In this document: positions 34,271-42,564 of the stretch, piece by piece
How the letters are laid out: every line of letters begins with the position of its first letter
Position numbering within the stretch: position 1 is the stretch's first letter
Origin: CBFHOS01 sp965657645
GTDB lineage: Bacteria; Pseudomonadota; Alphaproteobacteria; Puniceispirillales; Puniceispirillaceae
NCBI GenBank assembly: GCA_965657645.1
Contig: CBFHOS010000001.1
Span: 248,001 to 312,000 of the forward strand
Length of the DNA: 64,000 nt
Direction: 5' to 3'
Translations under genes and position numbers: made by a program
The notes under the pieces: generated by a model
Databases searched by the model: none
What the model was told of the DNA's origin: nothing
What the model saw: only the letters and a program-made list of their open reading frames with translations

Positions 34271-34552
34271 ATGGCCAAGCGCTGTCAAATTACTGGTAAG
34301 TCTGTGATGTCTGGCAACAATGTCAGCCACGCGAAAAACCGCACACGTCGTCGTTTTCTGCCAAATCTTCAGCATGCTAGCGTGCAGAGCGAGATTTTGG
34401 GCCGGAAAATCAGCCTGCGCCTGTCAACTAGCGCAATGCGCACCATTGAAAAGCATGGCGGCTTGGATGCATTTTTGCTGCAAGCCCGTAATGCTGAACT
34501 TGCTGATGAGGCACGCCTGCTAAAGCGCGAAATCATGGCAGCAAGCGCCTAA
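34271..34552 (+). CDS. rpmB: 50S ribosomal protein L28
   Basis: 93 residues from ATG 34271. MAKRCQITGKSVMSGNNVSHA is canonical, followed by the basic RRRFLPNLQ. The N-terminal extension offered by an upstream in-frame ATG (34229) is not conserved. Single-gene transcript: promoter at 34190 and terminator at 34582. Confidence 0.97.
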   Translation: MAKRCQITGKSVMSGNNVSHAKNRTRRRFLPNLQHASVQSEILGRKISLRLSTSAMRTIEKHGGLDAFLLQARNAELADEARLLKREIMAASA

Positions 34553-34581
34553 CATTTTAGGCCATACCGAATCGCAAAAAG

Positions 34582-34604
34582 CCCCGCCATTGGCGGGGTT
34601 TTTT
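34582..34604 (+). terminator. Rho-independent terminator of rpmB
   Basis: CCCCGCC-ATT-GGCGGGG followed by six T; 30 bp after the rpmB stop. Confidence 0.95.
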
Positions 34605-34630
34605 ATTGCCTGAATTTAGGTGCCAGATAA

Positions 34631-36484
34631 TCAGGCAACCCGGCGGCTGGATTTGGATTTGTTATTATCTTCATCAAACAGATCGGTGAGCTGGCCCACA
34701 ACCGCCCCGCCTAGCTGGTCAACATCGGTGATGGTCACGGCGCGGCGATAATAACGGGTTACATCATGGCCGATACCGATGGCCAGCAATTCAACCGGCG
34801 AGCGTGTCTCAATATAGCTGATCACTTCGCGCAAATGCTTTTCCAGATAGCTACCGCTATTCACCGATAGGGTCGAATCATCTACTGGCGCTCCGTCCGA
34901 GATCACCAGCATGATGCGCCGGTCTTCATTGCGTGCCAAAAGCCGGTCATGCGCCCATAATAGCGCCTCGCCATCGATATTCTCTTTCAAGATACCTTCC
35001 CGCAACATAAGTCCAAGTGACTTGCGGGCGCGGCGCCATGGGGCATCGGCTGGCTTATATATAATGTGGCGTAGATCGTTTAACCGGCCCGGCGCCGTTG
35101 GCTTGCCAGCCTGTTGCCATAATTCGCGTGATTGCCCACCTTTCCATGCTCTGGTGGTAAAGCCGAGGATTTCGACCTTCACGCCGCAACGCTCTAGCGT
35201 GCGTGCCAGAATATCGGCGGTCACGGCGGCGATGGTAATCGGGCGGCCACGCATGGACCCGGAATTATCGAGCAACAAGGTCACTACCGTATCGCGGAAT
35301 TTGGTGTCCTGTTCCTGCTTGTAGGACAGCGAACTCAATGGCTGGGTCACAACCCTATGTAGCTTTGCGGCATCGAGTATGCCTTCCTCTAGGTCAAAGT
35401 CCCATGAGCGGTTTTGGTGCGCCATCAATTTACGCTGGAGCCGGTTGGCAAGCTTGCCGACAACACTGCTCACATTTTCCATATGGCGATCAAGCATAGC
35501 ACGCAGGCGGTCTAGCTCTTCGGCATCACACAGATCTGCGGCGGCGACAATCTCGTCAAAACGATCGTCAAAAATACGGTAGCCATCATTGCTCGCCCCC
35601 CGATTCTGGCTTTGTCCGTCCTGATCTGAATTTGGTGATTCGCCGTCTGACATGCCTTCATCGGCGCCGTCAGCATCGACCATTTCGCCCTCTTCAGAAC
35701 TGCCTGCATCGCCGGCATCTTCCATGGTCTGGCTGTCATCGCCTTCGCTTTGGTCTTCGCCTACGGCTGACTGATCGCCATCCTGATCGCTCTGGCTGTC
35801 ACCATTATCATCTTCATCTTGGCTATCGTCGGCATTGTCATCTTGATCCGAAGAGCTATCGCCAAGATCCGTTTCAAGGGCGCCAATCAAGCGCCGCGAA
35901 ATCTCGGCAAATTTGGCTTGGTCATCGAGCGATTCGCCGAGCTCGCCCAGCAAATCACCGGCGCGGCTCTTGATCCATGGCCGCCATAGATCCATTACCA
36001 TGCCGACATTTGACGGTGGCTTGGCGCCGGTTAGCTCCTCGCGCAGTAATAGCCGCACAACCTCGGCGATACCGGCTTCATCGGCGCTTCCCGGTGCTTC
36101 AATCTGCCTGTTTTCGTAACGCTGGTTTAGCGCCGCCTCGAGGTTTGCACCAACCCCAACCATGCCCATAGAGCCAATGGCCTCCACCCGCGCACGTTCG
36201 GCTGATTCAAATATAGCCCGTGCCCCGTCCGGAGACGGGCATAATTTCTTGTGGGTTTCGTTATTATGATGGGCCAGCCACAATGCGGCACCATCGGCGG
36301 CCCCGCGTAGGCTAGCGCGCTGGGATGGGGTTGCGGTTGGCGGCAAGGCTGGCAAGCGCACATCACTCTCGCCAACATGGGTATCAGAACCGGCATAGGT
36401 AACCTGATGCTCGCGCCCGCCGGCCAATGCCCGCATGGCGGCAGCGTTCGACTTTAAGAACCGCTGTTCATTGTCTTCAGACAT
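34631..36484 (-). CDS. cobT: Cobaltochelatase subunit CobT
   Basis: With CobS forms the ATPase complex that helps CobN insert cobalt into hydrogenobyrinic acid diamide in aerobic B12 synthesis. 617 residues: N-terminal CobT domain, a long acidic D/E/S/Q-rich region (about residues 205-305), and a C-terminal von Willebrand A domain with the MIDAS motif DNSGSM near residue 408. Length and layout match the family. 48 bp downstream of cobS. cobN is not in the window. Confidence 0.93.
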   Translation of the reverse strand: MSEDNEQRFLKSNAAAMRALAGGREHQVTYAGSDTHVGESDVRLPALPPTATPSQRASLRGAADGAALWLAHHNNETHKKLCPSPDGARAIFESAERARVEAIGSMGMVGVGANLEAALNQRYENRQIEAPGSADEAGIAEVVRLLLREELTGAKPPSNVGMVMDLWRPWIKSRAGDLLGELGESLDDQAKFAEISRRLIGALETDLGDSSSDQDDNADDSQDEDDNGDSQSDQDGDQSAVGEDQSEGDDSQTMEDAGDAGSSEEGEMVDADGADEGMSDGESPNSDQDGQSQNRGASNDGYRIFDDRFDEIVAAADLCDAEELDRLRAMLDRHMENVSSVVGKLANRLQRKLMAHQNRSWDFDLEEGILDAAKLHRVVTQPLSSLSYKQEQDTKFRDTVVTLLLDNSGSMRGRPITIAAVTADILARTLERCGVKVEILGFTTRAWKGGQSRELWQQAGKPTAPGRLNDLRHIIYKPADAPWRRARKSLGLMLREGILKENIDGEALLWAHDRLLARNEDRRIMLVISDGAPVDDSTLSVNSGSYLEKHLREVISYIETRSPVELLAIGIGHDVTRYYRRAVTITDVDQLGGAVVGQLTDLFDEDNNKSKSSRRVA

Positions 36485-36532
36485 GCCGTTTGCCCTTGGT
36501 TAGCTGGAGATGCGCGCCAGAGATCACTTGAT

Positions 36533-37573
36533 TTAGGCCCTAGATTGCCCGGACTGACTAGATTGCCCAGACTGATTGGATTGATGACCCGGTGCTTCGG
36601 GCAGATCAACACCGAAACAGCGTTGGTAATATTCAGCAACAGTTGGCCGTTCAATCTCATCACATTTGTTCAAAAAGCTGAGGCGGAAGGCCACGGTCAC
36701 ATCATTGAAGATGGTTGCGTTCTGGGCCCATGTAATCACCGTACGCGGCGACATCACGGTGGCCAGATCGCCAGCCATAAAGCCTTTGCGCGTTAGATCC
36801 GCCATACGCACCATTGATGCAACAAGCTCGCGGCCTTCGGCATTATCATATTCAGGCATTTTGGCAATCACAATGCCGACTTCATCTTCATGCGCCAGAT
36901 AATTGAGAGTAGACACAATCGACCAACGGTCCATCTGGCCCTGGTTGATTTGCTGGGTGCCATGATACAGACCTGTTGTATCACCAAGACCAACCGTGTT
37001 GGCGGTGGCGAATAACCGGAAATGCGGGTTTGGATGGATCACTTTATTGCTGTCGAGCAAGGTAAGCTTGCCATCGACCTCGAGCACGCGCTGGATGACG
37101 AACATCACATCGGCGCGGCCGGCGTCATATTCATCAAATACCAATGCCACCGGGTTTTGCAGCGCCCATGGCAAAATGCCTTCGCGAAATTCGGTAACTT
37201 GCTTGCCCTCTTGCAGAACAATGGCGTCCTTGCCGATGAGGTCAATACGGCTGATATGGCTATCAAGGTTAACCCGGATACAAGGCCAGTTCAGACGTGA
37301 GGCAACCTGTTCGATATGTGTCGATTTACCCGTGCCATGATAACCTTGGATCATCACCCGCCGGTTATGCGCAAAGCCCGCCAGAATGGCGAGGGTGGTG
37401 TCATGGTCGAACTGATAGGTGTCATCGCGCGCTGGCACATGATCACTAGCCTGTGAAAAGGCCGGAACCATCATGTCGATATCAAGGCCAAAAAGGTCCT
37501 TTGCATTGACAGTAATATCAGGTGCCATTGATGCGATTTGAGAATTTGGCACAGCTTGATTTTCGCTAGACAT
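36533..37573 (-). CDS. cobS: Cobaltochelatase subunit CobS
   Basis: MoxR/AAA+ ATPase of the cobaltochelatase. 346 residues with Walker A GYHGTGKST near residue 77 and Walker B LVFDEYDAGR near residue 142. The usual C-terminus follows, then an added tail of Q/S/G residues (SNQSGQSSQSGQSRA) generated by an 18-bp repeat. Upstream neighbour is the J-domain gene, downstream cobT, all on one strand. Confidence 0.94.
   Translation of the reverse strand: MSSENQAVPNSQIASMAPDITVNAKDLFGLDIDMMVPAFSQASDHVPARDDTYQFDHDTTLAILAGFAHNRRVMIQGYHGTGKSTHIEQVASRLNWPCIRVNLDSHISRIDLIGKDAIVLQEGKQVTEFREGILPWALQNPVALVFDEYDAGRADVMFVIQRVLEVDGKLTLLDSNKVIHPNPHFRLFATANTVGLGDTTGLYHGTQQINQGQMDRWSIVSTLNYLAHEDEVGIVIAKMPEYDNAEGRELVASMVRMADLTRKGFMAGDLATVMSPRTVITWAQNATIFNDVTVAFRLSFLNKCDEIERPTVAEYYQRCFGVDLPEAPGHQSNQSGQSSQSGQSRA
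36540..36593. repeat. 18-bp units at the 3' end of cobS
   Basis: CTAGATTGCCC(G/A)GACTGA at 36540 and 36558, then a degenerate third unit at 36576. Each is itself two related 9-mers. It encodes the Q/S-rich tail of CobS, ending at its stop. Confidence 0.88.
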
Positions 37574-37609
37574 AATTATACTTACTCCAGATTGAGTCTT
37601 GGATAGCGT

Positions 37610-38200
37610 TTAGGAAGATGTTGGTCTGTCTTCGTCGCCGCTTAGTGATTTTTTTATAAGGTCATAGGCCAGATTGATATCTTTTAACCGTTCTTCGGCG
37701 CTGGCGTCACCCCCATTTCTGTCTGGGTGATTTTCCTTTGCCAATTGCTTGTATTTCTTTTTGACCGCCTCGAGATCGGCGACCGGTTCCATTTGCATTA
37801 CTTTCCATGCTTTCATCTCGCCGGGGGCCATTTTTGACTGACGACGTTCTTTTTCACGATTCTCGAAGTTAAACAGTCCTAGCGTATCGTCAAACAAATC
37901 TTCACTCGCCTGTCCGGTGGCGAATTTCCAGCTTGGACGCTCCCACGTCACGCCGCGCCTGATCTCCGCTTCTAACGCCGCGCCTTGCAGGCCTTCATAG
38001 TAATTCCATGATTTGTTATAGGCCCGCACATGCTCCATGCAGAACCATAGATAATCGCGCAGGGCGTCGCGTGATTTAGGGGCAGGATACAACCCCTCAG
38101 ACCGGCATCCATCGGCCGCGCACAGCTTCATTTCAACCGCTGGCTCGTCACTTTCGGACAGATTTTCTGGTGTATTGGGGCGTTTCATAATAGGATCCAT
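37610..38200 (-). CDS. J-domain (DnaJ-like) protein
   Basis: 196 residues with a C-terminal J domain (about residues 132-190) that contains the HPD motif in KENHPDRNGG near residue 160; this loop stimulates Hsp70 ATPase. The N-terminal half has two cysteines (LCAADGC) and a WxFCMEHVRAYNKSWNYYEG block seen in the alphaproteobacterial family. No G/F region or zinc domain, so it is a type III J protein. ATG 38200 follows AAAGGCGAG; 38188 is a second option. Its place directly upstream of cobS-cobT is common in alphaproteobacteria. Confidence 0.88.
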   Translation of the reverse strand: MDPIMKRPNTPENLSESDEPAVEMKLCAADGCRSEGLYPAPKSRDALRDYLWFCMEHVRAYNKSWNYYEGLQGAALEAEIRRGVTWERPSWKFATGQASEDLFDDTLGLFNFENREKERRQSKMAPGEMKAWKVMQMEPVADLEAVKKKYKQLAKENHPDRNGGDASAEERLKDINLAYDLIKKSLSGDEDRPTSS

Positions 38201-38218
38201 CTCGCCTTTCTGCCGGTT

Positions 38219-38266
38219 GCAGATTATTCATCCCCTGCCTGAGCAGATCGTTCATCCCCTTATTTA
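38219..38266. repeat. Two 24-bp units in the dnaJ/bolA divergent gap
   Basis: GCAGAT-TTCATCCCCT-type units at 38219-38242 and 38243-38266 differ at about seven positions. The array fills most of the 77-bp gap and ends 11 bp before the bolA start. Confidence 0.7.
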
Positions 38267-38277
38267 GGAGATACCAT

Positions 38278-38535
38278 ATGACGCGCGCCGATTCCATAGC
38301 GGCAAAGCTAAAAACTGCCCTCACCCCTGAATTTCTAGATGTTCAGGATGTCAGTCATCACCATGCTGGACATGCGGGTTGGCGCGAGGGTGGCGGCACT
38401 CATTTCGAGGTTACAATAAAGGCATCCTGCTTTGCGGGCCTCTCGCGGGTGCAACAGCATCGCCGGGTAAACCAAGTGCTAGCCGAGGATTTGGCGAATG
38501 GCGTGCATGCGCTGGAGCTGCATCTAAGCGCCTGA
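38278..38535 (+). CDS. bolA: BolA-family protein
   Basis: 85 residues. BolA proteins work with monothiol glutaredoxins in iron-sulfur and stress functions. The VSHHHAGHAG segment (residues 21-30), THFEVTI strand and RRVNQVL helix are typical, and the conserved histidine in HALELHL is present. ATG 38278 follows TAGGAGA. Alone on the plus strand between two minus-strand genes. Confidence 0.9.
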   Translation: MTRADSIAAKLKTALTPEFLDVQDVSHHHAGHAGWREGGGTHFEVTIKASCFAGLSRVQQHRRVNQVLAEDLANGVHALELHLSA

Positions 38536-38551
38536 TCGGGGGCGCAATTTG

Positions 38552-39121
38552 CTAGTCGGTTGCATAGGCAACACAGCTATTTGCCAAGGCGTCTTCGCGC
38601 ATACCATCCGCGCCACTGCCATCGTCGGGTGCGCCATTATCACGCATGATTCGCCGTTGCCGCGCGGCCTCACCAAAGCGCGTTTGATAGGCAATTGTTG
38701 CGACTGGCCCTAATAATTCGGTGATGTGCGTACAGCCATGCCGCCCGCCAATGGCCGCGGCAACCTTGCGCCGCCATCCCGGACCGATTTGCAGGCCAAC
38801 CAGATTGTCAAAAATATCGTTTGCCGTCGGACAGATCGCATAAGGTCCGGCAAGGGTAACCGCCTCGGCCGCGACAATCTCTAAATCTGGTGTAATGGTA
38901 ATGCGGATTTTCATATGGTGGACAGGGCTATCAGGGGTGATTTGTCCCCTGAATTCGCTATCGAACGCATAGGTTTTATGGTCGGTCAATTCACCTTCGA
39001 TGTCATAATTGCCATCAATGCGGACAAAACCATTCACTGCTATGCGGCGATTGTGAACCTCTTCGCGCTCTGCTGGTGGGCTAAGGTCTGTTGGGTGATT
39101 GTCACCATAAATCGGGTCCAT
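38552..39121 (-). CDS. DUF2889 domain protein
   Basis: 189 residues. The DUF2889 domain covers about residues 20-165: HNRRIAVNGFVRIDG, YDIEGELTDHKTY, and a conserved GCTHITEL near residue 130. Family function is unknown. Single gene; its C-terminal 30 residues are Asp/Gly rich and not conserved. Confidence 0.82.
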   Translation of the reverse strand: MDPIYGDNHPTDLSPPAEREEVHNRRIAVNGFVRIDGNYDIEGELTDHKTYAFDSEFRGQITPDSPVHHMKIRITITPDLEIVAAEAVTLAGPYAICPTANDIFDNLVGLQIGPGWRRKVAAAIGGRHGCTHITELLGPVATIAYQTRFGEAARQRRIMRDNGAPDDGSGADGMREDALANSCVAYATD

Positions 39122-39146
39122 GTTGGTGTCCTTTTATAGGTCCATT

Positions 39147-40418
39147 TCAGGTGTCGGATGTTGTCCAAAGGCGAATGCTAGTCAACCGGTTGCCGCTCTT
39201 TTTCAAGATACGAAAACGGATGTTGTGAAAGCGGAATTCCTGCCCGGGACTTGGGATTGTTCGGCTCTCAAATAGCACCAATCCGGCCAAGGTAGAGGCG
39301 CCCTCATCGGGCAATTGCCATCCAAGGGCGCGGTTCAAATCACGAATGGTCACGCCGCCATCAACAATCCAAGACCCATCGGCCTGTGCGCTCAATCCGA
39401 CAAGGTCGATATCATGCTCATCGTCAATATCGCCGACGATTTCCTCTAGAATATCCTCAAGCGTCACAATGCCCTGCAAGTCACCATATTCATCAACCAC
39501 CACGGCAAAATGCTCGCGGCGGTTACGAAACGACTGCAATTGATCGAATAGCAATGTGGTTTCCGGAATGAAATAAGGTTCGGTTGCGATGTTCTGGACA
39601 TTAACCATAGATTTGACCGTGGGTTTCTCACCAGCCTCAAAACTGCCAATAGCCCGCAGCAAATCCTTTACATGCAGAACGCCAATAATATTGTCCGGAT
39701 TTCCTGAATAGATCGGATGGCGCGTATGCGGTGATTCCAGCACATTATGCAATATCACCTCAAGATCATCATCGGCATTCACCATGTTTACACCGGCGCG
39801 GTGAGTCATGATTTCTTCAACCGAAATTTCGTTCAGATCCAATACCGAGGATAGCATCGCCTGGGTTTCGCGGTTATCCGCATCACCATCGGCACCATGC
39901 AATTCGATCATCCCGCGCAACTCTTCCTCGCGGCTATTATCTTCGGTGTCTTCCGCTCTGATCAGGCGGCTAGCAATAAAGCGCAGGGCAATAGCAAGCG
40001 GGCTTAAGATCACCACCACAACCCGCACCGCCGGCGCAATGGCCAATGCATAGCGATCGGAAAAAGTGAAGGCATAGGTCTTTGGCATGACTTCGGCAAA
40101 AATCACCAACACCACTGTCATGGTGAGCGTCGCCCAAAGCAGACCGGATTCATTGAATAGCGATATCGCCAACGATGTTGCCAAAGCCGAGGCAATGACA
40201 TTGACCGCGTTATTACCAATCAAGATCGCCCCGATTAGCCCCTCACGATCGGCGCGCAAACGTTCAACCAGTAACGCCCGCCGGTTGCCCTTGCTGGCCA
40301 ATTGGCGCATGCGGGCATCAGAAGCGGCAGTAAGCGCGGTTTCAGCGCTGGAGAAAAACGCCGAGGCGATAATCAATAGTAATATTGTGGCGGCGATCCA
40401 CCATAAATCAGCACTCAT
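39147..40418 (-). CDS. CNNM/CorB-type transporter with CBS domains
   Basis: 423 residues: DUF21 transmembrane domain (about 1-180, four hydrophobic segments), two CBS domains (about 195-320) and a C-terminal CorC/HlyC transporter-associated domain (about 335-420). Members take part in Mg2+/Co2+ efflux or resistance. The start overlaps the aroB stop by one base (TAATG), so it is co-translated with aroB, an order common in alphaproteobacteria. Confidence 0.9.
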   Translation of the reverse strand: MSADLWWIAATILLLIIASAFFSSAETALTAASDARMRQLASKGNRRALLVERLRADREGLIGAILIGNNAVNVIASALATSLAISLFNESGLLWATLTMTVVLVIFAEVMPKTYAFTFSDRYALAIAPAVRVVVVILSPLAIALRFIASRLIRAEDTEDNSREEELRGMIELHGADGDADNRETQAMLSSVLDLNEISVEEIMTHRAGVNMVNADDDLEVILHNVLESPHTRHPIYSGNPDNIIGVLHVKDLLRAIGSFEAGEKPTVKSMVNVQNIATEPYFIPETTLLFDQLQSFRNRREHFAVVVDEYGDLQGIVTLEDILEEIVGDIDDEHDIDLVGLSAQADGSWIVDGGVTIRDLNRALGWQLPDEGASTLAGLVLFESRTIPSPGQEFRFHNIRFRILKKSGNRLTSIRLWTTSDT

Positions 40419-41545
40419 TATCGACTGGCCTCGATCACATCATGGACGGCCGCAATCGGCACATCACCGGTAACAAAAGCGTCACCAATGGCGCGGACAA
40501 GGACAAACCGCATCTCGCCATCCAGAACTTTTTTATCTTTCCGCATATGCGCAACCAATGTGTCGGCAGGTGCGCTACCCGCCGGAATTGTCGCCAAACC
40601 AGCTGGCAATCCATGCGCCAAAAGATGAGATTTCGCGGCGCCAGCATCACCCTTGTCACATAAGCCAAGATGCGCCGATAGATCAAAGGCAAGCCCCATA
40701 CCGGCGGCAACCGCCTCGCCGTGCAATAGGCGGCCATCATAATGCGCCTCAGCCTCGAAGGCATGGGCAAAGGTATGACCAAGATTGAGCAGGGCGCGTG
40801 TGTCCTTTTCACGCTCATCAGCCTCGACAATACGCGCTTTGGCGGCGCATGAAGTGGTGATGGCATGGGCCAGTTCTTGCGGTTGACGGGCTAGGACCGC
40901 GGCACCATTTGTCTCTAGCCAGTTGAAAAACGCAGCATCCCCAAGTAAGCCATATTTGACGATCTCGGCATAGCCCGCACGCAATTCGCGCTCTGGCAGG
41001 CTAGCCAGCGCGGTGCTATCTGCAAGAACGGCTTTGGGCTGATAAAACGCGCCGATAAGGTTTTTACCGCTGGCCGCATTGACCCCAGTTTTACCACCAA
41101 CCGAGCTATCAACCTGTGCCAAAAGCGATGTTGGCACTTGGATAAAATCAACCCCGCGCAATAGGCTGGCGGCGGCAAACCCAACCAAATCACCGATCAC
41201 CCCACCGCCAAGTGCGATGATCATGACCCCGCGATCAACGCCGAGTTCTAGGATGTCATCGAGCAATTTTGCCAGAACGGCCATGCTCTTACTGGCTTCG
41301 CCAGCGGCTACAATAATACTGTCACAGCGACGGCTCACCGGTGTTAAGCTAGCCTCGAGCGTATGCAGATGATGCGTTGCAACATTGCTGTCGGTCACAA
41401 TGATAATCTGTCTGCCAGCAACAAGATCGCCCAGATGCCGGGCGGCATTGGTGATTAGATCGGGGCCGATCACTATGTCATAAGCGCGCTCGCCAAGCCC
41501 AACCCGCAATGTAGAGGCCCCTGATGATGAAATGTCTGTAATCAT
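40418..41545 (-). CDS. aroB: 3-dehydroquinate synthase
   Basis: Second step of the shikimate pathway. 375 residues. NAD-binding GGGVIGDLVGFAAA near residue 110 and PTSLLAQVDSSVGGKTGVN (about 137-155) are diagnostic; metal-binding histidines are in GHTFAHAFEAEAHY and LLHGEAVAAGM. 8 bp after aroK. Confidence 0.96.
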   Translation of the reverse strand: MITDISSSGASTLRVGLGERAYDIVIGPDLITNAARHLGDLVAGRQIIIVTDSNVATHHLHTLEASLTPVSRRCDSIIVAAGEASKSMAVLAKLLDDILELGVDRGVMIIALGGGVIGDLVGFAAASLLRGVDFIQVPTSLLAQVDSSVGGKTGVNAASGKNLIGAFYQPKAVLADSTALASLPERELRAGYAEIVKYGLLGDAAFFNWLETNGAAVLARQPQELAHAITTSCAAKARIVEADEREKDTRALLNLGHTFAHAFEAEAHYDGRLLHGEAVAAGMGLAFDLSAHLGLCDKGDAGAAKSHLLAHGLPAGLATIPAGSAPADTLVAHMRKDKKVLDGEMRFVLVRAIGDAFVTGDVPIAAVHDVIEASR

Positions 41546-41553
41546 GATGGTAC

Positions 41554-42147
41554 CTATGTTAGCGGCAAATGATCGTCAAGAGAAGCTATCAATGCATCAA
41601 GCGCTTTGGCACCGGACAATCCGTTAGTGTTAAGATGGATATGCGCCCGCCCATAATACGACTTACGTTCGTCAATCAGGCGCTCCAGCGTGGCTAGTGG
41701 ATCGCCTGTTGCCAATAATGGCCGACCGTTTGTTGATCCAATACGGGCAAGCAGGGTCTTTGCGCTTGCCTGTAGCCAGACCATGATCGTTTGCTCTTGC
41801 AGAATTTCAGCCGAGCTTTCATGACAGGGCGCACCGCCGCCGGTTGCTATAACCATTTGCCCGCCGCCCGCCAGCTCGGCAATGGCTCTTCGTTCGATGT
41901 CACGGAATTTTTCCTCACCGCCAATATCAAAAATGTCGGTGATTGAAATACCGGCCTTTTCCTCGACCAACACATCGCTATCGGCAAAGGGAATGTCCAG
42001 CTTTTGCGCCAATTTACGCCCAAGCATCGATTTACCACTGCCCATTAACCCAACCAATGCAATTGGCCGGTCGATGCGCTCACGCACAGACCGGATATGC
42101 GTTCGGCTCCGGCTGTTGGGGTTAGGGGTAGAGGCTTTGTCGGACAT
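41554..42147 (-). CDS. aroK: Shikimate kinase
   Basis: Phosphorylates shikimate. 197 residues; Walker A GLMGSGKSMLGRKLA at about 33-47, shikimate-binding ADSDVLVEEKAG and the GGGAP loop near residue 104 are intact. The first 25 residues are a non-conserved leader. First gene of aroK-aroB-corB. Confidence 0.95.
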   Translation of the reverse strand: MSDKASTPNPNSRSRTHIRSVRERIDRPIALVGLMGSGKSMLGRKLAQKLDIPFADSDVLVEEKAGISITDIFDIGGEEKFRDIERRAIAELAGGGQMVIATGGGAPCHESSAEILQEQTIMVWLQASAKTLLARIGSTNGRPLLATGDPLATLERLIDERKSYYGRAHIHLNTNGLSGAKALDALIASLDDHLPLT

Positions 42148-42426
42148 GCGGTGCTTTCACATTAAAAACAATCGGGTTTGGCGGGATTATGGTGCGCCGC
42201 CATGATACGCATGACTGGCCGCGAGGGGAATAGAATTTGCCGACAATATCGTAAAATCGATGGCGGTGGATAAATACGTTCAACGAGGGTAGAAAAATTG
42301 CCCTATTCCAGACATAATCTTCGCCTAGACAATCTTAACGATTAATTCGCCTTGGTGGCGCATACACTAACGGTTCTCTCCAACGCGATGGAGCAAAGCC
42401 ACAATAAGGTGAAGAGCGAGGATAAC

Positions 42427-42564
42427 ATGAATCGGTTTGGTATTTTGGTTGTTGTTTTTGCGGGCCTTGCGGCCACCGGTCTCATTGTGCTGTCGAGTTG
42501 GGAAATTCCGGCCCCGACAGTCGCCGTTAATAAGGTTGTCCCAGATGAAAATCTCCCCAAATAG
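42427..42564 (+). CDS. 45-residue single-pass membrane protein
   Basis: MNRFG, then one hydrophobic helix (about residues 4-24), WEIPAPTVAVNKVVPDENLPK outside. A GCGAGGATAAC ribosome site precedes the ATG. It overlaps the start of the large exported protein by 20 bp, so the two are likely co-translated. Similar short proteins with a helix followed by an xWxIPAP motif are found next to this large protein in other alphaproteobacteria, from memory; function unknown. The same frame extends upstream, but that part is not needed. Confidence 0.75.
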   Translation: MNRFGILVVVFAGLAATGLIVLSSWEIPAPTVAVNKVVPDENLPK

